Positions 54,579 to 63,310 of a stretch of 64,000 bases of DNA are shown here, piece by piece. A program made the translations under genes and the position numbers. Source of the stretch: Corynebacterium sp. (GTDB lineage Bacteria > Actinomycetota > Actinomycetes > Mycobacteriales > Mycobacteriaceae); assembly GCF_030532965.1 (NCBI RefSeq), contig NZ_JAUNKC010000005.1, positions 59,467 through 123,466 of the forward strand, written 5' to 3'. Below the pieces are notes generated by a model. The model was not told the origin of the DNA and did not search any database. It was given only the letters and a program-made list of their open reading frames with translations. Each line of letters opens with the position of its first letter. Position 1 is the stretch's first letter.

Positions 54579-55427
54579 ACCGAAAATTCCACTTACCAAA
54601 AACTAGCCCCAATCGGATTGACTCTAGGCAGCGGCATCAGCGTCTACGTGGGTGCTGCCATCGCCGTCGGGCTGTTCGCGGTATTGCCACCAACACACGT
54701 GGCGTGGCTGCGGGTATTTTGCGCGGGCCTTATCATGACGATCATTTACCGCCCCCGATTCGGCGACTTTGTTGGTGACAAAGCGAAGCTGGCAATGGCC
54801 TATGGCGCATCGATGGTGTTGATGAACGTGTGCTTCTACAACGCCATTGAAACCATCCCACTTGGGACAGCGGTGGCAGTGGAATTCCTCGGCCCCATCA
54901 CGGTTGGGGCGTTTGCCAGCCGAAAAATCCAACAATGGGTAGCTTTGCTGCTGGCAGCGGCGGGCGTGGTGGTGTTATCCGGCGCGCAATGGACGAACAA
55001 CGCCCAAGGCATCCTGTTCGCATTAGGGGCCGCAGCCGGGTGGGGGATCTACATTGCAGTCGGATTGAAGATGTCCCGGGTGCTGTTAAACCGGAAAGAA
55101 ACCCAGCAAATGCTGGGAGTAGGGCTGCTATATGGGGCGCTATTTGCTGCACCACTTGTGGTATTCCAACTACCTATCACCGTGAACATGGACCCAACCA
55201 TGATGATCGGACTCGTGGTGGGGCTGGCGGTTTTATCAACTGTGATTCCAAGTTCGCTGGACATCGTTGCCATGCGGTTGTCCTCAGCGTCATTGTATGC
55301 GGTGCTTACCGCACTGATGCCCCTGGTCGCGACCATCTGTGGCGCGGTTATGCTCGGGCAGCTGCCCACCACGATCGAATTGATCGGCATTGCGTTAGTC
55401 GTCGTTGCGGTGATCGTCCGCAGATAA
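54576..55427 (+). CDS. EamA/RhtA-family exporter
   Basis: A 283-residue DMT-superfamily transporter with about ten helices in two EamA halves. Features are IGLTLGSGISVYVGAAIAVGLFAVLPP, AMAYGASMVLMNVCFYNAIETIPLGTAVAVEFLGPITVGAFASR (first half end) and SSASLYAVLTALMPLVATICGAVMLGQLP (second half). This is the RhtA/threonine-homoserine exporter type; amino acid efflux is likely but the substrate is not certain. The GTG start follows a leaderless -10. dinB begins 62 bases downstream under its own promoter. Confidence 0.87.
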   Translation: MTENSTYQKLAPIGLTLGSGISVYVGAAIAVGLFAVLPPTHVAWLRVFCAGLIMTIIYRPRFGDFVGDKAKLAMAYGASMVLMNVCFYNAIETIPLGTAVAVEFLGPITVGAFASRKIQQWVALLLAAAGVVVLSGAQWTNNAQGILFALGAAAGWGIYIAVGLKMSRVLLNRKETQQMLGVGLLYGALFAAPLVVFQLPITVNMDPTMMIGLVVGLAVLSTVIPSSLDIVAMRLSSASLYAVLTALMPLVATICGAVMLGQLPTTIELIGIALVVVAVIVRR

Positions 55428-55476
55428 CACCAAGTACGTAACCGGTTTCCATAGGTATCCGCCGCTTGTCTCTTGC

Positions 55477-55492
55477 TACCCTTAAACCTATG
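55477..55492 (+). promoter_or_regulatory. -10 element of leaderless dinB
   Basis: TACCCT (55477-55482) is followed by 7 bases and ATG 55490; no Shine-Dalgarno sequence is present. Confidence 0.5.
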
Positions 55493-56890
55493 CAACGGTG
55501 GGTGTTACATATCGACATGGACGCGTTTTTCGCATCCGTCGAACAACTCACCAGACCCACTCTCCGGGGTCGACCCGTGCTGGTAGGCGGCACCTCCGGG
55601 CGCGGCGTGGTCGCCGGTGCAAGCTATGAAGCCCGCGCTCTCGGGGCACGGTCGGCGATGCCGATGCACCAAGCCCGTGCCCTGGTCGGGTTTCGCGGAA
55701 TTAGTGTCCGCCCCAGGCACAAGCTGTACTCGACGGTGTCGCGCCGGGTTTTTCAGTTGGTGGCGGCGCGCGCCGGGGTGATTGAGCAGATCAGCATCGA
55801 CGAGGCGTTTATGGAACCGCCTGCCTTGGTGGGGGCTTCGCCGGATGAGGTGCGTCAGTGGGCAAATGAGCTGCGTGAGGCGATTAGGGAGGAGACGGGG
55901 TTGCCGTCGTCAATAGGTGCTGGGGCGGGCAAACAAGCGGCGAAGATCGGCTCGGGCATGGCGAAACCCGACGGTACGTTCGTGATTTCGCGCGCGGAAG
56001 AATCGGAGATTTTGGGGCCGCTGCCGGTGCGGAAGTTGTGGGGGATCGGGCCGGTTGCGGAGGTGAAATTGCAGCGAATGGGGGTGAGCACCATCGCGGA
56101 TTTTGCCGCGCTGCCGCCGAAGGAAGTGGAAATCAGTCTGGGTAAGGCGGTTGGTTTGTCGCTGTGGAATATTGCGCGCGGCAATGACACCGCCCCGGTG
56201 ACACCCCGTGCGGAGGCGAAGTCGATCGGCGCGGAGTATACCTATCCGAAGGATCTCATAACCCGCACCGAGTTAGATGCCGCTGTTGATCGGGCGTTTA
56301 CGGCCGCTTTTCGACGCCTTATGTCCGATGGGCGTGGGGCCCGCACTGTAAATGTCAAGCTGAAATTGGCGGATTTTCATATCGAATCCAGGTCACAATC
56401 CGTGCTGTATGCCACCGACGACGAATCGCAATTGCGCAGCATGGTCGATCTTCTAGTGCGGTACCCGGACGAAGTAGGGCCGATCCGCCTGGTGGGGGTG
56501 TCGTTTTCCAATCTGGAAAAGCCCAGCCAAGAAATGCTGTTTCCGGAACTGCAATTCGTCAAACCCACCACAACCGTGGAATCGGATTGGGAATCCGGCG
56601 TGCGGGGCGACAACAACCACGAAACCGCCATCGATCTACCCGAGGAAACTGAACGTTCAGGGGAACCCGCGGTGGCGTGGTTTCCCACCCAGGATGTGTT
56701 CCACCCCGAATATGGGCACGGCTGGATTCAAGGGGTGGGACATGGGATCGTGACTGTTCGGTTTGAAACCCGCACCACAACACATAGCTTTACCAAAACA
56801 TTTCCCGTGCTTGATGAGCAATTGCAGGCGGGTGATCCGCTTGACAGCTTGGATTGGGGCGAGTGGATTACGCGGCAAGAAGCCGAGTAA
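55490..56890 (+). CDS. dinB: DNA polymerase IV (Y family)
   Basis: A 466-residue translesion polymerase. Catalytic motifs are HIDMDAFFASVEQ (first Asp), then ISIDEAFME (Asp-Glu pair); GIGAGAGKQAAKIGSGMAKPDG is the palm-loop region and WGIGPVAEVKLQRMGVSTIADF the thumb HhH. The little finger domain ends near VSFSNLEKP. The C-terminus is about 110 residues longer than a minimal DinB (FPTQDVFHPEYGHGWIQGVGHGIVTVRFET), a feature of actinobacterial forms. A possible clamp-binding motif is QEMLFPEL. No SOS box (LexA site) is evident upstream. Confidence 0.93.
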   Translation: MQRWVLHIDMDAFFASVEQLTRPTLRGRPVLVGGTSGRGVVAGASYEARALGARSAMPMHQARALVGFRGISVRPRHKLYSTVSRRVFQLVAARAGVIEQISIDEAFMEPPALVGASPDEVRQWANELREAIREETGLPSSIGAGAGKQAAKIGSGMAKPDGTFVISRAEESEILGPLPVRKLWGIGPVAEVKLQRMGVSTIADFAALPPKEVEISLGKAVGLSLWNIARGNDTAPVTPRAEAKSIGAEYTYPKDLITRTELDAAVDRAFTAAFRRLMSDGRGARTVNVKLKLADFHIESRSQSVLYATDDESQLRSMVDLLVRYPDEVGPIRLVGVSFSNLEKPSQEMLFPELQFVKPTTTVESDWESGVRGDNNHETAIDLPEETERSGEPAVAWFPTQDVFHPEYGHGWIQGVGHGIVTVRFETRTTTHSFTKTFPVLDEQLQAGDPLDSLDWGEWITRQEAE

Positions 56891-56935
56891 CCACAAAAGG
56901 GGGAGAAACACCCCTGCCATGTTAGGGGCGAAAAC

Positions 56936-56952
56936 TACAATCATTCGCTATG
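56936..56952 (+). promoter_or_regulatory. -10 element of the MoxR operon
   Basis: TACAAT (56936-56941), 8 bases before ATG 56950, suggests a leaderless first gene. A small CCCCT/AGGGG hairpin lies just before it (56911-56928). Confidence 0.5.
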
Positions 56953-58065
56953 GAAAATCTCAATATCCAGATGCTGGTGCCGGAAGATGAATTCGCAGAA
57001 CAAATCGAGTTTTTACGGCGGTGGGATGATGGGCCGAAACCTCCCGGGTGGCAGCTCACCCCACAAGCTGTTGTGGCGTTTATCTGCGGTGCCGCTGGAT
57101 TGCGGTTAGCCGATAACACCCGCATGGATATTCCGCCGAAATTCATCGGTGACAAGGCATTGGTGGAGCGGTGCGTGGTTACCCTGGCAGGTGCCAGAGG
57201 GCTGCTACTAGTTGGCGAACCGGGTACTGCTAAATCCATGCTGTCGGAATTGTTGGCGGCGGCGATTAGTGGAACCTCCGCGCTGACGGTGCAGGGCAGC
57301 GCAGGTACCACTGAAGATCAACTTCGATATGGCTGGAATTACGGCCTGTTGCTTGCTGAGGGACCAAGCGTTAACGCATTGGTGCCGTCACCGGTTCTCA
57401 CCGCGATGACCAGCGGAAAAGTGGCTCGGATCGAAGAAATTACTCGGTGCCAGCCGGAGATTCAAGACAGCCTGGTGCCGGTATTGTCCGAGCGTCGAAT
57501 AGCAATTCCCGAATTAGGCGACTACAGCGTCGCCGCCCGGGAAGGCTTTTGCGTTATCGCAACCGCGAACCTGCGAGATCGCGGCGTGTCAGAGATGTCG
57601 GCGGCACTGAAACGCCGTTTCAATTTCGAACACATCGACCCGATTGCGGACAAAGCTGCCGAGATCGCATTGGTAAAAAGCCGCACGCAACGGGCCATAG
57701 CGGATGCCCATGCCATCGTCGACGTGGACGACTTAGTGGTGGAAACGTTGGTCACAATTTTTAAAGACTTACGAACGGGCATCACGTCAGAGGGGTGGAG
57801 CGTCGCCCAACCATCGACCGTCATGTCGACGGCGGAGGCGGTTGCCATCTCAACCTCCATTAGCCTGGCATCGGCGTATTTCCCGGATTCCGGTACCCAA
57901 TTGGGGTTGATTCCGGGGCATATCCTCGGCGCGGTGCGTAAAGACGACGAAAAGGACAGCGAACGGATCGTTGCCTACTTCGATAAAGCCGTGCAGCGTC
58001 GGGCGAAGGCTAACCCCAATTCGCCGTGGGCTACTATCTGGGAACACCGCGATGACATCAGTTAA
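56950..58065 (+). CDS. MoxR-type AAA+ ATPase (YehL-like)
   Basis: A 371-residue AAA+ protein. Walker A is GEPGTAKSM (about 88-96), Walker B-like VARIEEITRCQPEIQDSLV (about 158), sensor IATANLRDRGVSEMSAALKRRF. Its N-terminal extension (about 65 residues) precedes the ATPase core. Together with the next two genes it reproduces the E. coli yehL-yehM-yehP-yehQ set (MoxR ATPase, DUF5682, VWA, SWIM). MoxR proteins act as chaperones for VWA partners. It overlaps the next start by 14 bases. Confidence 0.9.
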   Translation: MENLNIQMLVPEDEFAEQIEFLRRWDDGPKPPGWQLTPQAVVAFICGAAGLRLADNTRMDIPPKFIGDKALVERCVVTLAGARGLLLVGEPGTAKSMLSELLAAAISGTSALTVQGSAGTTEDQLRYGWNYGLLLAEGPSVNALVPSPVLTAMTSGKVARIEEITRCQPEIQDSLVPVLSERRIAIPELGDYSVAAREGFCVIATANLRDRGVSEMSAALKRRFNFEHIDPIADKAAEIALVKSRTQRAIADAHAIVDVDDLVVETLVTIFKDLRTGITSEGWSVAQPSTVMSTAEAVAISTSISLASAYFPDSGTQLGLIPGHILGAVRKDDEKDSERIVAYFDKAVQRRAKANPNSPWATIWEHRDDIS

Positions 58066-61000
58066 ACCTTATGATCTCGAAGCGGCATTGGAGCAGCTTG
58101 GGCACCACGAGAATATTTTCGGCATCCGGCATCATTCGCCAGCATGCGCCCGCATGGTGGTGGAGGCCGCCGAAGAACTGAACCCCGAAGCAATCGCGGT
58201 GGAATTGCCTGCTGACCTCCACGGTTGCCTCACGTGGCTAGCGCATGACGAAACCACGGCGCCGATCGCCATTGCTGCGGCAGTGACGGGGGACCCGCAC
58301 TCGGGGTGCTTGTACCCGTTTGCGGATTTTTCGCCCGAGCTTGCGATCATACGGTGGGCACATAAACGAAACATTCCAGTACACGCCATTGATTTGCCAG
58401 TTGGTGCGCCGAAACATCCATGTGTCGGTGAGGACGAAACTGAAGTCCAGCAACACCAAGAACACATAGCTGAGGTTATCAGCCAGGAAAGCTGGGATAC
58501 ACAGGTAGAAACCGCCGTGGTGGGGCAGGCGTGGCATAATATCCAAACCGCAGCATTGGCGGTGGGCGCTGCAACTAGGTTTCTGCAACCGCCAGATCCT
58601 CACACATTAAGGCGGGAAAAATTTATGCGCCAGGCGCTTAAAAAGCTGCCTGGCGTCACACTGGTAGTGGTTGGATCATATCACTGTTTAGGGTTGCTCG
58701 ATAACAGCGCTGACGATACCACCCCCGATCTAGAAACCGACTGGTCACCGGTTACTGCCTCGGTTGTTCCGTATTCTTTCGCCCAACTTGATTCCCGCTC
58801 CGGCTACGCGGCTGGGATTCGGGATCCGTGGTGGCAACAAGCGGTTTTAGGAAAAACCCGCGCCGAAGTGGTGGATGTTGTTCAGGGGGTGATGGTATCC
58901 GTCACCCGCGCACTTCGGAAACACGGACACCCGGCTGGAACCGGGGAAACCATGGAAGCAGCCCGCGTTGCATTAGACTTGGCCAGCTTGCGGAAGCTGC
59001 CGAGCGTGGGGCGTCGTGAAGCAATCGAAGCTGTGACCACCGTATTTGCCCACGGCGAAATCTTGGGTCGGGGCCGTGCGGTTGCCCAAGCGCTCCAAGA
59101 GGTGTTGGTAGGCGATAAAAGGGGCGCGGTTGCGCCAGCGGCACCACACCCGGCACTGGTTGTCGAGGTCAAACGCCAATTGGCTTCCGTGAAACTGCCG
59201 TCGGAAATCAAAGAACCGTCAAAAACGCTTAGGGTCGATCCGTTCAGCGGCCACACCGCGCTGAAACGACACGTGTTGTTCAAACAGCTTGAGGTTTTGG
59301 GTATTCCGTACACAACCGACAAAACCGAAGGCACCCAACGCGGATTGAAAGCGCAAGGGTACACGATTACTTGTACGTGGAGTCCCGGTGCGGAGACTGC
59401 GACCAATCTTGCCGCAGCGCACGGTGTTACCGTGGAGCAAGCCGTGGCCCATATTCTATTGGTGACATTGAATGAGCCTGATGTGCCACTGGACACGTTG
59501 CTGACAACATTGGGGGTTGCCATTGGCTGCGGAATTGACCAGGTGGTCAACCATGTTGTGCAAGAACTAACCCGAAATTGGCTCAATTCCCTCAGCCTGC
59601 ATCAGGCCATTACGGTTGCCGAGACTCTCTCAGGGGTAGTGTCTGCCACGGACGCTGGTGCCCTGTTACTGGCAGACGACACTAAAAACCGGTGTGTTAG
59701 CCTTGCCGACGAATTAGCGCCGATCATTATTTCCAGCGTTAATGGCATCGCCGGTTCCACTGATCCCCACGATGCCAGGGCATTAGGGCACTTGATGTCG
59801 TTTGGCACCGAATACGCGGGCCTGCTTAAACACACCTTGCGCCGGTTGAAAACGCATGGCAGTACGCTTATGCAAGGTGCCGCCTACGCGCTTGCCCCGA
59901 ACGACGATACGAAAGCGTTAGTGGGATCGTGGACCGACCAGGCGTCGAAACCATACTTGGTGGGATTCCTATCCGCATTGGGGCCAGCCTGGCCGGATTC
60001 GTATTTGCTTGACGAGTTTATCGACAACATTGAAACCATCGCGGACAGCGCATTCATAAATATGCTGCCAAGTTTCAGATCCACGTTTGATCTCACATCA
60101 GCGGGGGAACGCGAAGCGTTTCTGGATCGGCTCTACGAACGCATTGGGCACATCGATACGACACTTGATCCGCAGCGTGCCGTAGAGTTTGCCACGGAAG
60201 ATGCCCGCGCCCGGGAAGTTCTTGACGCCTTAGGGTTGATGGATCTTTCCTTCGATCCAGCTACCCGGTGGCGATTAATCCTCGGTGCCCAGCCGGATCA
60301 ACTAACCGGTACAGCGCAGAAAATGGCGACGGCCTTGGATGAACTCTATGGTTTTAGCCCACACGGGGACGCATCACCCGGTGATGGCCGAATAACTGCT
60401 GGGCATAAGCCTGGCACTATCTCCGCCCGGGTATGGAAAGACGATATCGAGTCGCTGTTTGGGTACCAAGGAGTCCAAGAAATATTCGGTGACGCATTGG
60501 AGGCTGGGCGCGGTGATGTGGCGGCCGCACTTGAACCAGATTCGGTCACACCAAGTGTGGATTCGTTGAAGACCATTTTGAATTTGAAAGGTGCATTACC
60601 AGAAGCGCGGTTAGCGAAACTGCGCCCCATAGTCGCTCGCATCGTATCGGAGTTGAGTAAACAGCTCGCCACCACGGTCCGCCCCGCACTAACGCAATTG
60701 ACCAACGTGAAAACGTCGACGAAGAAATCCGCCAGGCTAGCGTTGGCTGCGACGATTCGGGCGAATCTCACAAACGTCGTGGAACACGATAATCGGCGCA
60801 CAATCGTCCCGGTCAATCCGAGGTTTTACCAGACGCAGACAAAATTTTCGCCGTGGCACATTATCGTCGTTGTGGATGTTTCCGGGTCGATGGAAGCTTC
60901 CACCATCTATGCCTCCATGACCGCAGCGATTCTTACGCAAATCCGCACACTAAAGGTACATTTCGTCACTTTCGACACGCAGGTTATCGATTTAAGCGAC

Positions 61001-61345
61001 CACGTCGAAGACCCCTTGTCGTTGTTATTGGAAATCTCCGTCGGCGGCGGAACCAATATTGCCAAGGGATTGATGTATGCCGAAACGCTTATTGAAAATC
61101 CCACCCGAACCGCAGTCATTCTCATTACAGACTTTGAAGAATACGGTTCGATCAATCGACTAGTTGATACCGTTCGGCGGCTTCACGACGACGGGGTGAA
61201 ACTGTTAGGCTGCGCCGCCCTCGACGATTCCGGTGTCGCTACTTACGACGAAGCAGTGGCTCGACAGGTAGCCAGCGCCGGAATGCGGGTCGCCCAAGTG
61301 ACCCCATTGGAGCTGGCTAGGTGGGTAACGGGGGTGCTGGCGTGA
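58052..61345 (+). CDS. DUF5682 protein fused to a C-terminal VWA domain
   Basis: A 1097-residue cytosolic protein. Residues 1 to about 250 carry the DUF5682 start (NIFGIRHHSPACARMVVEAAEELNPEAIAVELPADL, VVVGSYHCLGLL). A long helical middle follows. From about residue 935 a von Willebrand A domain has a full MIDAS: VDVSGSM (DxSxS, about 941-945), the Thr in GGGTNIAKG (about 998), and the Asp in LITDFEEYG (about 1027). In E. coli these are two proteins, YehM and YehP. ATG 58052 lies inside the MoxR gene end. The stop overlaps the next start (GTGA). Function unknown. Confidence 0.87.
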   Translation: MTSVKPYDLEAALEQLGHHENIFGIRHHSPACARMVVEAAEELNPEAIAVELPADLHGCLTWLAHDETTAPIAIAAAVTGDPHSGCLYPFADFSPELAIIRWAHKRNIPVHAIDLPVGAPKHPCVGEDETEVQQHQEHIAEVISQESWDTQVETAVVGQAWHNIQTAALAVGAATRFLQPPDPHTLRREKFMRQALKKLPGVTLVVVGSYHCLGLLDNSADDTTPDLETDWSPVTASVVPYSFAQLDSRSGYAAGIRDPWWQQAVLGKTRAEVVDVVQGVMVSVTRALRKHGHPAGTGETMEAARVALDLASLRKLPSVGRREAIEAVTTVFAHGEILGRGRAVAQALQEVLVGDKRGAVAPAAPHPALVVEVKRQLASVKLPSEIKEPSKTLRVDPFSGHTALKRHVLFKQLEVLGIPYTTDKTEGTQRGLKAQGYTITCTWSPGAETATNLAAAHGVTVEQAVAHILLVTLNEPDVPLDTLLTTLGVAIGCGIDQVVNHVVQELTRNWLNSLSLHQAITVAETLSGVVSATDAGALLLADDTKNRCVSLADELAPIIISSVNGIAGSTDPHDARALGHLMSFGTEYAGLLKHTLRRLKTHGSTLMQGAAYALAPNDDTKALVGSWTDQASKPYLVGFLSALGPAWPDSYLLDEFIDNIETIADSAFINMLPSFRSTFDLTSAGEREAFLDRLYERIGHIDTTLDPQRAVEFATEDARAREVLDALGLMDLSFDPATRWRLILGAQPDQLTGTAQKMATALDELYGFSPHGDASPGDGRITAGHKPGTISARVWKDDIESLFGYQGVQEIFGDALEAGRGDVAAALEPDSVTPSVDSLKTILNLKGALPEARLAKLRPIVARIVSELSKQLATTVRPALTQLTNVKTSTKKSARLALAATIRANLTNVVEHDNRRTIVPVNPRFYQTQTKFSPWHIIVVVDVSGSMEASTIYASMTAAILTQIRTLKVHFVTFDTQVIDLSDHVEDPLSLLLEISVGGGTNIAKGLMYAETLIENPTRTAVILITDFEEYGSINRLVDTVRRLHDDGVKLLGCAALDDSGVATYDEAVARQVASAGMRVAQVTPLELARWVTGVLA

Positions 61346-62817
61346 CCTACCAATTACCAGCGCAGCTAATCCATGACATCATCAGTGACCTACCCACTCG
61401 GCTCAAGAAACGCGCCGATGCACTCACGCAGGATGCCCAAACGTGGACGATTAGCGATGCGCCCCTAACGATCACGATTGGTACAAATACCGTCACCTTT
61501 AGTGAAAACGAATTAGCCTGCGACTGTTTGCTGTCACCTAAATGTGCCCACTGCGGGGCCGTGGCGCTTGCCGCCGAAGTCGCTGACGACACCCCAATCG
61601 CGGCAACCACACCCGACAGCAAGCCACAGGAAGAAACCGTCCCGGCTTTATCGACATCCGAACAGCAAGCGGCGTTGCGTACAGCAAGTGATCTTATCCA
61701 ACCAGTGTTAACGGAATTGATAACCTACGGATTGCCCGCGCTTAGTCCGCTCAGTTACGCGCAGCTGGTTGCCGCTGTTCACCATGCGCGCACCCATAAG
61801 CTTTATCGCTTGGAACGCGCCCTGACAGCCGTGGTTACGGTTCGCAACAGGATCCGTGGCGGTAACCAGCGCACCGGGCCACGTCGACAAGCGATCACCC
61901 AGGCATTCGGAAACCTCCTGCAAATCGCCCACCTTATTTCCCACCAACCCGACAACCCGGCCACCATCGGTGTGGCACGGCGCAGCTACACCGAACTAAC
62001 CCCAGGGCGCGACGACGGAACCTTCACCCCAATCTTCGCCGAGCCCGTTGTCACCGACTCTGGCTTTGCCGGCGTAGTGGTGACCTTGGCCGATAAAACC
62101 GGGAAGCTATATACAGTGGGCAAAACCCCGCCAGGGACTCTCAACGATGTTGCCAAAGTATGGCACGGTCCCGTCCGGCTCGGCGACATCAACACCAGTT
62201 TCACCGAGCTATCCACCCGAACAGTCATCATTTCCGGCGGGTCTGCGAGCACGGACGGCCGCATCGGATCAGGCAAAAACATTCGCGCTGCCCAAGGCCG
62301 GGCTGTTACTTGTGGCGACGTCGCAACCATACCCGGCGTCGACACCGTCACTGGCGCTCCTAGTTACGCGGATCTCGCCAAAATCTCATTCGGTCCCGGT
62401 TCCGACTACTTTTTTAGTCGCACCGCCACTCAGTGCGGGGTGGCGGGACTGGTGGCGGATGTCCTTGACGCCGAAACCATCACGCTGATCGTCCACGACC
62501 GGCTAATCAAAGCCGTGTGGATCGGCGATACCCGGCTTATTCCGGGCCTTGACCGGCGCGGTGCCGACATCGCAGTCGTTAGCCCCAACAAAGAATTGGG
62601 CTATATCGATCCCAGCCCCACAACCGTGGTCTATTCGTGGTTACAGCGCATCGCGCTTCAAGGCCAGTCCGGTGTACATCATGAGCAGTTGAAAACCGAT
62701 CGGGCCCAGCTGCGTGCGATGAATGCGCCCACCGGGGCGGAGTTGCTGGAACGAATTGCCACCCACTACACGATCCCACACATCACAGCCTTGGCATTTT
62801 ACTGCCTAGGCAATTAA
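61342..62817 (+). CDS. SWIM zinc-finger protein (YehQ-like)
   Basis: A 491-residue protein with an N-terminal SWIM finger CDCLLSPKCAHC (CxC-x5-CxHC, about residues 62-73), which binds zinc and often DNA or partner proteins. The rest (LTELITYGLPALSPLSYAQLVAAVHHARTHKLYRLERAL) is helical then beta-rich, with no known catalytic motif. GTG 61342 overlaps the upstream stop. It is the third and last gene of the MoxR/DUF5682-VWA/SWIM operon. Two copies of RRQAI-encoding 11-mers occur in this window; one (61882) is here. Confidence 0.88.
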   Translation: MTYQLPAQLIHDIISDLPTRLKKRADALTQDAQTWTISDAPLTITIGTNTVTFSENELACDCLLSPKCAHCGAVALAAEVADDTPIAATTPDSKPQEETVPALSTSEQQAALRTASDLIQPVLTELITYGLPALSPLSYAQLVAAVHHARTHKLYRLERALTAVVTVRNRIRGGNQRTGPRRQAITQAFGNLLQIAHLISHQPDNPATIGVARRSYTELTPGRDDGTFTPIFAEPVVTDSGFAGVVVTLADKTGKLYTVGKTPPGTLNDVAKVWHGPVRLGDINTSFTELSTRTVIISGGSASTDGRIGSGKNIRAAQGRAVTCGDVATIPGVDTVTGAPSYADLAKISFGPGSDYFFSRTATQCGVAGLVADVLDAETITLIVHDRLIKAVWIGDTRLIPGLDRRGADIAVVSPNKELGYIDPSPTTVVYSWLQRIALQGQSGVHHEQLKTDRAQLRAMNAPTGAELLERIATHYTIPHITALAFYCLGN

Positions 62818-62870
62818 CCCCAAAAGGATCATAATGCGGCCGATTTCTATCACGGAATATACCGAAAAGT

Positions 62871-63310
62871 TTATTCAGGGATAGTTAGTAGAAGACGATT
62901 TTTGATGATGGTGATTGTTTGGATTGCTTTAGTTAGGGGGAGTCGGTTGGAGCGGACGTGCAATAAATCTCTCCTGCTTGATCGGTGAGTATTTGCGGGT
63001 TGAAGCCGGTTTTCTTGTGCTTCTCGCTGCAAAACTGCGGGTGAGTTTTCGGTTCTTAGCATTCCGCCAGTGTGCCGTCGAGAACATAATGTCGGTGTCA
63101 GTCGCCTTCTTGTGGTGTTAGTGATGTGAAAGTATTCCATCGAATGCGTCAAAGGAACGGCTAATAGCCCTTGATATGGTTGGTTGGGAGATCTTAAACA
63201 TCATCGAAAGTATCTGTTGGCGGATGTGAAGTGTCCAAGGTTTTGTTCTGTTTGGGTAGATGGGAAAATCTGGAGTAGATGTGAGAAATTTGATCAGGAT
63301 GTTCAAGGAT
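62871..63310 (-). pseudogene. Remnant of an IS5-like DDE transposase
   Basis: On the minus strand, HIRQQILSMMFKISQPTISRAI (near 63210) matches the N-terminal helix-turn-helix of DDE_Tnp_4-type transposases. In another frame, KHKKTGFNPQILTDQAGEIYC (near 63000) matches the middle of the same family. Frameshifts and missing segments show it is dead. No terminal inverted repeats could be defined. Upstream bases 62818-62870 are non-coding. Confidence 0.6.
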
